Part shown: positions 36,407-48,097 of the stretch, one piece after another
How positions within the stretch are numbered: position 1 is the stretch's first letter
Layout: the number at the start of each line of letters is the position of its first letter
Assembly (NCBI GenBank): GCA_905331475.1
Contig: CAJNYU010000351.1
Span: forward strand, 49,822 to 113,821
Direction of reading: 5' to 3'
DNA: 64,000 bases
From: Rotaria socialis
Taxonomy: Eukaryota; Rotifera; Eurotatoria; Philodinida; Philodinidae
Position numbers and translations under genes: made by a program
Notes under the pieces: generated by a model
The model's input: the letters and a program-made list of their open reading frames with translations, nothing else
Databases searched by the model: none
What the model was told of the DNA's origin: nothing

Positions 36407-38449
36407 ATTTCGTAAGAACAACAATAATAACATTGATACAGGTTGAATGACTGACTGACCCACGCCCATATTTCTAATTCTATTTGATATGCGTATGAAA
36501 TAGATTTCGTTTTCGATTGTCCGACTGATAGTTTATAATGATCAATGCTTAGTTTTAAGTCAAAATATCACAAATAAATTAAATCGATTAATAACAGATG
36601 GTAACATGTCATCTTACTATGATAAATGTGAAGAGAAACTATGTTATTAAAATATACTTTTTCGAGGTTTGATATTCTTCGGCGAATATTTGACTAGCCC
36701 CGGGGGGTTACATCCTGTTTCGACGCCAATTATCGATTGCGTGCTGTAAGACGAGTAAAAGAAGGAAAATGCGTGTGACGAACAATTCGATTAATGTGCC
36801 GATAGATTTCAACGTTGATAGTTTCATTTAAAACTTTATTTTTATTTCTAAGCAATACCCTTATCGATGCAGCAAGATATCGGAAATGTAAAAAAAAAAA
36901 GTCCTCGAGAGATTTGTTTTTATCTTTGACTGACCAATGTAGTCCCTTGTAGACATTGAAATTAAGGACCAACTGACGATGATATAAGAAGGAGAAAAGA
37001 AGAAGCAGTTTTGTTTGCTATGCATCAATGGTGGTTACTTTCCTTCCGCCCACGCAAATTACATTGAATGTTACATAACACAAAGAAGAAGAAGAAGAAG
37101 CAGAGAACCATTTATATTGTTTAGTTAAAATACTTGATTGAATTCATAAGCATTGAAAAATAACGAACAAAAGTTTGAATCTTACATAAACAAAGTGACA
37201 AGTTAATATTCTCGGTTTTTTTTTTGTTGTATCATATAGTTGTACAGACAACATCTATCTTACAATAAATGCTTATTAGTTATGGTCACTGTCAAGTAGT
37301 AGTCGACATAAGATGATGATGATCAGAACGGATATTAAAGATGATAAAGAGGAAAAACATTGTGACTATATGCATTTCTCATCGTGTAAAGAAAACTTGA
37401 AGAACAACGACAGTAGAAAGGAAAGCATAAAATGTTTTGGAGTGCAATCTACATTCATTACGCTTGTTTGTACATGATGATCGAATAGAAAAGTGATGCT
37501 TATACAGCCTTCACAGCAATTCATTCATTATTCGCTATCTTTTTGACTTCCATATACGTGTCTTGTCACGAGAAATGTAAGATCTTATTATTATTCAGAT
37601 ATGAGTTACTGTTCTGACTTATTGCATACTTGATGCATCCTTGAAAGTTACGTGCATATACACGCTCATCAAGAAAATATATTCATAACGTTAATTGGAA
37701 TCAGAATGTGATACTAATAATTTTCGACAATGACAATCAACTATAGAACAAACACAAAAAGTTCATCTACATATATATATATATTGCATAAATTGAACCA
37801 ACAATGATCTTTCCGGTAGTAAAATATTTCTTTTCAAATTTTGAAGCGTGAAGGCAACATTTGAATATAGAAGCAATCCAGCGTGTTTATGAAATATTAT
37901 TCAAACATATTCATGTAGCTCAATCTATTTTACCCTATTGGCTGTAACACACTGGACAGATCTCATTTAAATAGAGGAAAGTCATATTGGAACCCATCTA
38001 ACTACAAGAATACAATCTATACTATCATTGAAAAATTGCTATAATACTTACTTTTTTTAGTAACAAGTCCTCGGTGTACCCCTGCGTATTTTATGAAAAT
38101 AGCGTTTTCCGAATTCATCTAGATATATTAATTAATTTTTCTAATTTAACCCAATGGATGGTATTCAATTGAATGATCTTCTATTGAAATATTTGATTTT
38201 CCAGTAATAATCTTTTTTTTTTTCATTATTGTAACACAATTTCAACTGTAATACAGCCAATCAATTATTTATTAATAATTCTAAAAACAAACTATTTAAA
38301 TAGTTCGGGCTTTTTTTATTGACTTCAAACAAGTACAAATTCAAGTACATTAAATATTCTTGTCGATGGATCCGCTTCCACTGTTTCATGTCCTTTGAAT
38401 GAAAAATTTATTTCTTTTAATTTTTTGTTCTAATATAACAATAAAGAAA
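35562..38449. other. 2.9-kb non-coding spacer upstream of the neurexin-like gene
   Basis: No supported gene. Simple repeats: CT runs at 36260-36278, GT at 36296-36311, and a TC run at 36375-36402. A 243-nt open frame at 36730-36972 (-) has no recognisable features. Confidence 0.55.
36260..36402. repeat. Cluster of CT and GT dinucleotide tracts
   Basis: (TC)n 36260-36278, (TG)n 36296-36311 and (TC)n 36375-36402, the last about 28 nt and uninterrupted. Confidence 0.9.
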
Positions 38450-38479
38450 GAAAACTTTGAAAATAACAAAAGCTTCCAG

Positions 38480-39050
38480 ATCGATAATTACGGACTCTGT
38501 ATACGAGGGCCATAAATGCCATTTCGGATCCTTTTTTTGTGTTTTTTCGGTTTACCTACGCGAAAAAAGGATAAAGATTTGATTCTGTTTAAATCTACCC
38601 TTACTAACTTGTAATAAACGAGTAATTTAATTGAATAAATCGGTAAATTATTTTTTTTGTTTTTCTTCTCTCAACAGTTTTTTCATCTCTTCACGATTTT
38701 TAGCAATTCTACTATCGATCTCTTGCATTTTTTGATCATAGTCACTCGTAATTTGTCCATGTTCTTCGTCGTGATGCTGATTCTTCCTAGCTGTTATTGT
38801 TTTGTTCATCAATGCATTATCTAATGATACCAGAACGTTTGTAGCTAGATTACTTTTTAGTGTGGATGGGATATTTAAACCTCAAGCATTGTTTTGTAGC
38901 GGTGATATACCAGCTACGATTGAATTTGATGATTTGAAATGATATTCAATCAGTGGCTATTGAATTGTTATGTCGTACTTGAAAATTATTAATTAATGAT
39001 GGCGACCTATCGGTTGATTCATCAGTATTGCCCGCTGTTATTTTTTTTTA
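38480..39050 (-). pseudogene. Decayed coding fragment with coiled-coil C-terminus
   Basis: Read on the minus strand from about 39045, a protein-like frame (TAGNTDESTDRSPSLINN...) runs until near 38945, where it must shift. It continues as YHFKSSNSIVAGISPLQNNA, an in-frame TGA near 38885, then LNIPSTLKSNLATNVLVSLDN and a charged helix (DYDQKMQEIDSRIAKNREEM) ending in TAA near 38651. After a further 100 nt, a CGCGTAG acceptor precedes KPKKHKKRIRNGIYGPRIQSP and a stop near 38490. The stop plus the frameshift argue for a pseudogene rather than a live gene. I do not recognise the parent. Confidence 0.45.
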
Positions 39051-40617
39051 TCAATTGCTAATCTAAAAAATTATGTGTAAGCAAAAAATTTCTTTATTTT
39101 TCATGTTCCACTGCGTGTCAAGGTGGTAGAAATTGAATTTTTTGATGTGGTGTTAACGTCCAAATCAACAATGTTGAAAGCTTCTGTACTTAATTTGTTT
39201 CCCACGAGGCAGAATTGACAATGAATTCGCTAGAATCCATATGCATGTTATCAACATAGCTAGGACAAGTAAAAGTATTTTACTTGCGAATGACAGAGTA
39301 CTTGAGATTTCTCTTGAAATTATATGTACAGAAGCTTTTTACTAAAGTGTTGACTACTTCCGACAAAGGTTTAATGAGTAGTGTTAGGTCAAATTGTAAA
39401 AAGAAGTAGAGGAAAGTAAAAATTGTTTCTATTGAAATACTAATGCACTCGCTATGAGACGCTTGAAAATGACTTCCATTCTCATTGTTTGATATCCTGA
39501 AAAACGATGTATGCTAAACATATATAATTCTCGGTGATGTTCATAAGAATCTGGCTTGAATCAGGTCGACTATTTCTTCACTACGTTTTCGACTGATTGA
39601 TATGACGCTATCAATTAGAGCACGAAGAATTTTAGCGCGAAATCTTGATGAAAAATTTCTTAACTAGATATTGAATTTTCATATGAAAAAGAATGATTTG
39701 ATCGCACAATATTTGACTTAAAATACATTCGACGTATAAGATCTATTTTGTTATTTGAAAGATAATTTAGAGAAATTATTACCTAGAAACTTGAAATCTG
39801 CTGTAAAACAATGACCGAGCAATCTAAAAGTTATTAAATTTATCCACAGACAAACGGTTTCTAAAGCAAAGCTTGTTTTAAGAGATAGTTCTAAAATTCT
39901 CTCTGAATTTAAATTTGTTTTTATACGTTGTTTTTTATTGTTTCAGTTCTTTATTTGTATAGTTTCGATTGATCTTATCTTTTAATATGTTCCTGATTGT
40001 CAAACAACTCCTGTGTGGTAGTCTTGTTTTTGGATCTAACTCTAATGTACATAATTGAAATAACTGACTACTGGAGAAGGATTAGTATTATAGACAAAGT
40101 ATAAAATTCAACTTTAAATTCGCATGCAGGATTTAGATCTGTTGTTTCTTGGAATATTGTGAAGAATTAAATGCTATTTATTACTCTAGTATCAACGCTC
40201 CAATTGTGAAACTTCAAAGAAAAGAGAAAGATCGTTGAATGACACAGGAAGAAGAAAAATATGCTTTCATCCTTGACGTAAAAATAGTTTGACACACAAT
40301 ATTTCTAATTGAGTATCAACACAAACATATGTCTCGAAGTATAAGTACCAAGCATTTTTGTTCAAGTACAAGTAGACATACTTTCGTTAATGCTTTGGAC
40401 CGTAAAAATGTTAATACACAAAACATTACAATTTAATTGAGAAAAACGAAGCCCTGCAGCCAAATAAACAAATGAACCGATCTTTACTCTTTGAAGTCTA
40501 TTCATCATTTACTACATCAGTTTTTCTTTGGAACGAAGCGCTAGGAATTAGTCAGTGTTGCATATTTCAAACGAATAATTGTTCATAATGAGACAGCTCG
40601 CATACAAAGTTCGGCTT
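39051..40617. other. Intergenic stretch, 1.6 kb
   Basis: AT-rich. No supported gene, repeat array or RNA gene seen. Confidence 0.5.
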
Positions 40618-43026
40618 CTATGATCTGTAGGTTATTTTTAAATGAGGCAAAGCTTGTCCATAGCGATAGATGATGAACTCGTCAGAGTCTGGCAATTGAG
40701 GGAAAATGCCATGAACTGAGTGATAGTTTTCTGGCACCGAATTTAAATTAATTTTATGCCTACTAAGTGATTGTGCATTGCCCAACAGTACTTTTACTTG
40801 AAACATAACACGTTCATTGTCATCATCTGGAAACGTACGCCCATGCTGAAGCTTTGGATTTTCACTGAAATAAGCTCCCTTGCCTAAAATGAAAGACAAA
40901 GTTCGTTGTGGTAAACCTGAATTATAAACGAAAAAAAGTTTAACTTGACGATTTAATGTAAATTTCAGTTTTAGAATTCCGGGTTCGATCAAACTCTTGA
41001 TTCGTTTATATTTAGGCTTGAGTTGAATACGACTGTAGTTATCTTCGTTTGAAATGGTTATTCCTGAATCAAGATATTGCTCACAATAAAGGAATAGCAA
41101 ACATAATATAATGCCTGAAACTTGTTCTCAATACTTGATACTGTGCGAGTGTGTCTATCTGCATCTAAGTCTAGGTATGAATGATGGTTTAGGAGCTTCA
41201 CATCGTCTACTAATCACCACAGTGATTCAAATTCATCCTTTCTCTAGTATCAATCTTTATCGTATAGTGGCAATCTCATTCATTTGTCGTCTCATAAATG
41301 TCCATTATGACGAGATGCAGGCTGCTGCCGTGTTATTATCACGATATATGTGCAGCTAAGAAAACTGTTTTCGAACCTGTTTTTTCAAATTTATATGAGT
41401 GGAGCAACTTGAAAAGTGTCTTTATCGAGCCGCTGCTGTAGCCTATGTAAAATTATTAGCTGACTTCGAGAGTTTTTGCCAATGATCATATACTATTGCA
41501 CTAGAGTTACATGTTTCACATCTTGGGCACCTCTTCACTGTCATAAATAAAGTAGAATATGTTGTTAGCTCTTTTGGCAGTCTAACTTTTTGTACATGGA
41601 TGGATTGTTTGAAAAGAAACTACTAATGAGCACAGTAGCCAACACCATTTATTCTGTCATGGCAAAGAGGGTGCCACGTACTATTTAAAAGCTACCATCT
41701 CGGTTGGGCCACATTACTGAAAGTATAAAGCACAATATTATTTATGCAAAGTTTTATCTGTGACAACAATTTCTGAGCATTAAAAAATTTATTTCGAAAA
41801 TAATTCAACCTACCCCAATTCCCATATCGATAGACTTGGTCGTGAAAGCCGTATTGTAAGATTTCATCAATATTTTTCCCTATTCAAAAAGAAAAGAAAG
41901 CTTGAGTAAAATTGTATATATCATGCGAAATTCTTTTCATCGTTAATTCAATTCCTATACAGTTGATATCCTTATTTACCCTTAGCACCGTGAAATAACG
42001 TCATTTGATTTCCATCAGGAAGTCCAGTTTGTTTTTGAATCACCTTCTTCGCTTGCTCATATATGCTTTCTAACTCTGCATTCTTGATTTGCTCGATGGA
42101 AATGATTTTCAGATCGTTTCCTCCAAAAGTCAATTTCATTTTTTCGAATATTTTTTGATAAACAGGTGAAGTCTTTGGTACCGGCGTCAATTCAATATTC
42201 GATGGTGGGCCCGGATTTGGTACAACTGGCGGCAGAGTTTCATCTATTTGTTTCCAGCCACGAGTTATCATTTTGTTCATTCTTTCTTCAATAACTGTTG
42301 CACACGGTTTATTATCGTCCCCGGCCAATAAATAAAAACGTTTTTTCTGTATATTATCGACTATTTTCTCCAAAGTAATTGAATACGGAGGGTATGTTAT
42401 ATCAACTCGCATACCCAAATGCTTTGTACAATCCTTTTCAACAAAGAGATTGTTTACATCGAAATCGATACGGTCGTATTTATTTATACCAATGTGTGGT
42501 GTGATCAAATCAATTGTAAAAGGACCCGTTTTTACATTTTGATCCACCAGTAATAAATATCTCCATTGGTCCCGATGCACATTTACCACCATTTGTAATT
42601 TTGCTAGCTCATTCAATATTTCGTCGATATCATACAAGCCATGTGTCGGCAGATAACAATCTAGATCAGCAGGTACTATTTCTGGGTGTAGATGAGCTGT
42701 CGAATCGTTAAATAAAATCCAATTATCAGCTGTTATATTATTTGGGCGTCCTAGATATTGACCAACTATCCAATCACGTACAAATCCACCATACAGCTTA
42801 CAATCGAATTTGCAAACCATAATCCAAGCAACAGCCATCATTCTTGCCTCTCGACTACACTTATGTAGTTGTGTTGGATCGAACATCATATGCTTACTGT
42901 CGGTAACTTGAGCAATGCGCTGCTCTATTTCATAATAAATACTCTTGGTAGGAGTTGATGAGGCAACACTTGCAACCTTTTTTGACCCTGCTGTGGACAC
43001 AGCCACTAGTACTCTTGGTGTAAGAG
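40618..43026 (-). CDS. Nucleotidyltransferase-like domain fused to a PARP catalytic domain
   Basis: Exons 41980-43026, 41814-41879 and 40618-40883 join in phase. The N-terminal 200 residues look like a Pol-beta-type nucleotidyltransferase head: KLYGGFVRDW (near 42770-42800), PADLDCYLP (near 42651-42671) and FTIDLITP (near 42498-42520). Together these give the GG...RD, DxD and third-Asp pattern of CCA-adding-enzyme-like folds. After a Pro-rich linker comes a PARP-type ART domain: KIISIEQIKNAELESIYEQ, LFHGAKG (His), GKGAYFSEN (Tyr) and SDEFIIYRYGQALP (Glu), so the H-Y-E triad is complete. Neither activity is proven. The start is unsettled: a phase-compatible exon 43265-43403 beginning with ATG (MFWIVFYG...) may precede. 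Intron 2 is 930 nt. An R-S-E ART gene lies immediately upstream on the same strand. Confidence 0.8.
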
Positions 43027-43507
43027 CTGAAATTAGGTAAAGATTATTGAGAATTGGGATTATCAGCGGTCAATGAAGATTATAGACTTCTTGAAGCATC
43101 AAATATGTGGTACTATGTCTAAATGCAAAGCACCGTCTCGCTACGTATAAAAACATGAAGGGTATTGTTTTGATGTGAATCGATAGAGCTCGCCGAACTT
43201 TATAAATCTTCTTAGCAACGAGAAAAAATAAGATAAAGTTGCTTTATTGAAAGCTTGAATTTACTTTTATATGAAAAATGTGTTTTTCTACAACGTTTTA
43301 CAAAATTTCTCTGCCAACATAGATCCAAAAAACATTTTTTGAGACATTCAATTTTATAAAGTTCGGAAAACTCTATCAATCCATAAAAAACTATCCAAAA
43401 CATAAACGCAATTTTGGAATTACCTTGCGCTTTACTTGAACATACGAATCTTAAGTCTTGGAAAGATATACTAATGCTCTTTTTTAAATCGATGAAGTGC
43501 TTATAAG

Positions 43508-45046
43508 TTAGCGTTTTACTCTAATAGCCTTACCGGTGGTGTTATGTGCTGGATGTGCTTTAATTTCCAGTGCCTTCTCCTTCCAGTGAATACTGTCATC
43601 AAGGGAGCCTCGCATGGCAGCTATAGAACTGAGATCTGTGTACAAATCAATGATCAAGGGATCATTAAATTGCAGCTCCCTGATCATACGCTGATAGTAC
43701 TTTTCAGCGAGATGAAATTTGCCCATCTTCCACAGCACCATTCCCAATAAATGAAGATTTGGTTTTTTACTTCCGTATTCATTGGTCATATGTTGAAGCA
43801 CTGCTTTTAAACCCGACTCGTTTTCTCCACACAAAGTCATTCTAATTCTCCAAATATTATCACCGGTTTTCTCAATCGAACCAAGACGAAATATGGAACC
43901 GAACATAAACAACACTTCCGATTCTTTAACAAAAGCGCTTTGTGATCTGATATCGGCAAATGGTTTCGTAGTTACTACGTTTGGATTGGCATCGATTTCG
44001 AAAATCACTCGCTCTAGATCGGTCGAGGTATACTTTGAATATAAGAAGGCTGATGCTTCTTGTGGACTAACACTTGTAGAAAAAAATGAGTTCATTGAGA
44101 TAAGTTGATTGAGTGAATTTTTAAGAGTGGTCAGCTCGCTTTTCGATACCAGCTGACCTCTGTACACTTTAATTTTAGATTGACATTGAATTTCTTGTAG
44201 CTGTTGGCACAAATCAAGACAAAACGATCGTAAAAGAAAGAGTACATGAATGTCTTGCATGCGTAATGCTTTGTTTAATATCTTGTATAAGAAGCAATCG
44301 CGGGTATACCACCACAATGCTTTTTCAGAAGTATAATGGTGCTGAAATTCTTTTACAATTGCTAACTCAGTTGGGTCTTTTCTGTATTGCGTGTTGCACA
44401 GTTTAATGAGTTCACTTTTGTCTGCTTTGTTGTATTTTATTCGAAGAAGGACATCCATAAGCACCTGGTTATAAACAAACTGACCATTGAGACCTACTGT
44501 TGACTGTCCTGCTTGAACGTCATTGAAGTTAAAAGTATTGAACGACAATGATTCTGCCAATTTTTGTCGATATTTATTATCTAATTCGATTTGAGAAATG
44601 AGATCATCGGCGCTAACGAATATAGCTGTGACCTATAAATAGAGTGAAGTTTGATAGCGAGTGTTAAAATATCTAACCTTTTGGAATTCCTTTGCCCATT
44701 TTTCATGAAGTGCTTTATTAGCACAAAATACATAGATATTGATGACTTGATTAATATGATGAATGCGAGGGACCAACTTCTGACCCAACTGACCACTAAC
44801 TATCAGCACAAGATAATGCTTAAGGGGCGCTTGAGTAATATATTTCCGGCATGTATCAACATCATCAAACGTTACCAAATGACTTATCAAAGCACGTAAT
44901 CGTTGCTGTGCTTCTAAATGATGCTTGTCGGTATTGACGTGCGGATCAAGCCATATAAGATAGAATGTTTCAAGATTTGTATTGTCAGTTTCCAAACAGA
45001 TCTCATCTGGATCATCACTTTCTGTATCGCTAAGTTCAAAGCTCAT
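43508..45046 (-). CDS. R-S-E mono-ADP-ribosyltransferase with TPR-like repeats
   Basis: Two exons (44678-45046 and 43508-44632, phase 0) give 497 aa. The acidic start (MSFELSDTESDDPDE) leads into an N-terminal domain (YLIWLDPHVN, YLVLIVSGQLG, IYVFCANKALHEKWAKEF) that, to my knowledge, recurs in bdelloid ART proteins. The ART domain has VYRGQ (Arg, about 280), SMNSFFSTSVS (Ser, about 306-312) and FVKESEVLFMF (E-x-E, about 360). The catalytic set for arginine-specific NAD transfer is therefore present. The C-terminal 85 residues form TPR-like helices (LHLLGMVLWKMGKFHLAEKYY, SLDDSIHWKEKALEIK), fewer than in many relatives. No signal peptide is seen, so the protein is probably intracellular. A decayed relative lies at 52.8-53.9 kb. 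Confidence 0.88.
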
Positions 45047-45754
45047 TATTTTCCAATAGAATGTATCTGAAACTGATATGTAATGTAAATTACATTATTA
45101 CTTTTGAGCATAGTCAACCCAAGCAGATAAACATTTGAAAAAAACGCGTTTCTCGCGTTTTGTTAACGAGCGCTAATGGCTCACATCGCGTAGTTCCTGT
45201 TTGAGTGTTTAAACACGTTTTTCAAATGTTTGTCTGTTTGAGAAATGAAGAACAGCCACTGCCTATAGAAAGACATAGTAACTGCTGAAGAAAAATTGCC
45301 AAGTTAGCGCAACTAGTGAGCTGTGATTTTCAGCACTGCCATAAGATCGTTGAGACAGGCACAGTAAAAATGCTGCTGACTATTGTTATGCATTTTGGTA
45401 TAGTGTGATCAATACTTTATTCTCTGTCATGTCTAACAGCATTTCAACTACATACTTACACATGTACAAATGAACTATCTGATTTATTTTAGTTTCACTA
45501 TAATGTTCTAAATCAAAAAGACAAGAAAAATCTTTCGTCGTGAGGATAAGACGGCAGTATTCATACTACCAACAAGGATGTGCGTATGTGTGAGACTAAG
45601 CGGTTAGCAAAGATGAGTTTCAAAATATTTGCAGTAACTATCAAAGGTAGCTTCCAATGTTGTATAGTAAGACTCAATGAATGTTTTGTTAAAAGATAAC
45701 TCCGAGTTAACATACGTATGAAGAATTGACGAAAATGATGTAAAATATGAATCC
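45047..45754. other. Intergenic stretch, 0.7 kb
   Basis: No gene seen. The short palindrome-like words AACACGTTTTTCAAATGTTTG and AACATTTGAAAAAAACGCG (45133-45235) face each other and may form a weak hairpin. Confidence 0.4.
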
Positions 45755-45940
45755 CGGCAAGATGCTCCCCAGGCAGATGCTCCCCGGACAGTTCCTCCCC
45801 AGGCATTTGCTCCCCACGGACACTTACTCCCCGGATAGTTGCTCCCCGGACACTTGCTCCCCAGGGGCATTTGCTCCCCGCGGACACATGCTCCCCGAAT
45901 ANTCTGTCCGGGGAGCATCTGCCTGGGGAGCATCTTGCCG
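45755..45940. mobile_element. GC-rich inverted-repeat element built of a 15-17-bp CTCCCC word
   Basis: The first 37 bp (45755-45791, beginning CGGCAAGATGCTCCCC) recur as a perfect inverted copy at 45904-45940. Between them are about seven further degenerate units of 15-17 bp, each with CTCCCC. The word GTAAAATATG occurs just outside both ends (45740-45749 and 45947-45956), which may be a target duplication. The single N of the window (45902) sits where the orientation flips. GC content is far above the surroundings. No protein is supported. Confidence 0.7.
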
Positions 45941-45956
45941 TTTACCGTAAAATATG

Positions 45957-47503
45957 GTTGTTGATAGGTCAATGGAGCATCTTATTGTAGGTTAGATTAA
46001 GGCTTGTTACTGCTTTGATTCAAATTGTTTTATACTCATTTTGTAGCCCTATTTTTGCTCTACCCAAACCTGAAAAACACTTCTGGGCCGGTTGGAATTA
46101 GTAGAGAGACAAAAAATACAGTAGGCTTGCTCGATTATTGACTCTATAGTTTTTACACCGTAGATTTAAAATAAATTCAATTTTAATGCTCTATTTTCAA
46201 GAAACTAGAAATATCTCGCTGTGTTCACATGGAGATTCCTAGAATATATTTTCCGAATTCGTATAGACATTCTGTATTTTACTGTATACAAAGGTAATAT
46301 CCAGAGGAGAACTAAATATTCAGTTTTGTGGAATAAACTTTACTGTACCAAATGACGTGAAACTCGAATCCGTTCTGTTAACATACTGCGGACAAAATGA
46401 GCAAATACCGACTGATCGAAGTTTGAGAAAAACAAATTTTCTTTTATAACCTGTAAAGGGTGTATTCAGTCTTAACTAGTCATCGATTTTTAATAGTTCT
46501 CGAAAAATTTAGATTTGTGTGCTTTTCACCATGCTCTTTCGTTTGCAAACATCGATGTAGGCCTGAATGTGACTAAGAGACGGATTGGGACCGAATGATT
46601 GGGTTAACTGAAGACTTTTTCTGACGAATGTTAGAGAGAGTTCGTGATGCAGTATAGCCTGTTGAATATACGATTTCTGGCTCGAAGACTTCTAGTAGTG
46701 GCTTCTAAGATTTCTTAAGAGTCACAGTTTGCACGCGTTTTTGTGCAATTTGATGTGATGCAGCTAATATTATTGTCCTATATTATGCATAAATGAGGTT
46801 ACTTGAAAGGAACAGCTGATTGGCACCGTGATGGACGATTATTTAAGTGAAAATGTTGTTGCACCAAACAGACAAAGTAGAATAGCTGCAAACAATTTTT
46901 TCGCAGAATCACACTGGTGCTAATAATGCTTGGATGTGCTGTTGTGGGCGACACTTATTTCAGCGCAATTTTTGCGAATTTTTGTGCCTTTTGTTCTTTG
47001 CTTTTCAGTTATGATTATGATTCACTGGATGGGCTGCGAGAAAAAAAAATGAATGAGAAGTGAGTTTGAGTATATATTATGAACGTAGATAGGAGATTGG
47101 TATAGGTGTGGGCTGGACAGTTTTCAACAATAACACCCACCTCATCTCCATTCGTTTAATTCTGATGCCTGCCTCATGTACACTGTAAATATTTTTGAAA
47201 TTCAATTGCAATCTTGTAGAAAATCAAGATAAATTCTACAGAAAGTAAAAAAATCAAAGTCACTGTCTAGAAAATCATTTTTATTAGCACCTTTATAAAG
47301 TCATAGTTCATTTAGATATATAAGCTATAGTCGGTAGTCGTATGCATTCATTATTTCTCAGGCGACTGTAGACTAGATAAGTTATATTTTTTTATTTTGG
47401 AGATCATTCAAGTTTTAAATTGCAATAGAATATTATATGGTTTATTTTTATTTACTGTTCTCATTCATTAACTAGATGGTATTCGAGTTTCACTCGACTA
47501 CGA
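45957..47503. other. Intergenic stretch, 1.5 kb
   Basis: No coding frame recognised. One telomere-like GGTGTGGGC (47105-47113) faces ACACCCACC (near 47134-47142). Confidence 0.5.
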
Positions 47504-48097
47504 AATGCGGTGCGAAGCACACGAGCCGAATATTCGAAAGTAGTGAGAATAAGATTTTAAAAATAAATGATCCACTTTAAGATTCATTGCAAACGTTTAT
47601 TTTTTTTTAATTTCCGTATACGAATTTTGAATAAAAATTTCGCATTCACTATTCTTAAATCGACCACTTTGAATTTCATCACCAGGAGATCTTTCTGAAA
47701 ATGTAACAACCGGTTTTCTAACGATTTTTTTCATTGAACGATTAATTATTTTCATGAATCATTATCTTGAATCAGATGTAAAGCAATAGACTATTGGTTA
47801 ACAACTATTGATGACGGTATTTTAATTAGCGTGAAACTATCAAACAATATAACCTTTCAAAACCTTCATTTTCGAATCATATTTTTAGGCGAACGAAACT
47901 TACTATTGTGAATCGGAAAAAAGATGTAACAAGTTCGACCTCCATAGTTTCATATCTAGTGTGAATGGATTTTCTATCATTTACGGTTCTCAAGATCATC
48001 GCGCTACTTTATTAGAACTTTTATGCGTACTCAAGTTAGAAAGAAACAAAAAAAAACTCGCGACGGACTACATAAATGCTGTGCTTCGCACCGCATT
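47504..48097. repeat. 18-bp inverted repeat pair 0.6 kb apart
   Basis: AATGCGGTGCGAAGCACA at 47504-47521 has an exact inverted copy at 48080-48097. The space between is AT-rich and includes the start of an unrecognised 90-codon open frame (47961-48233, MNGFSIIYGSQDHRATLLEL...). This could be a small element with internal terminal repeats. No flanking duplication was found. Confidence 0.5.

Noticed and set aside
41111-41359. Plus-strand 82-codon frame inside the second PARP-gene intron
   Set aside because: Antisense to an intron, no recognisable features.
43212-43403. Minus-strand 63-codon frame between the PARP and ART genes
   Set aside because: Not called as a gene by itself. Its first 139 nt could be a 5' exon of the NTase-PARP gene because the phase fits, and it is mentioned there as unproven.
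45561-45972. Open frames on both strands across the CTCCCC repeat, encoding pentapeptide-like repeats (GEHLP, GEELS, RGEQM)
   Set aside because: The pattern follows from the 15-bp repeat period and appears in several frames. There is no start context, no homology, and an N interrupts it.
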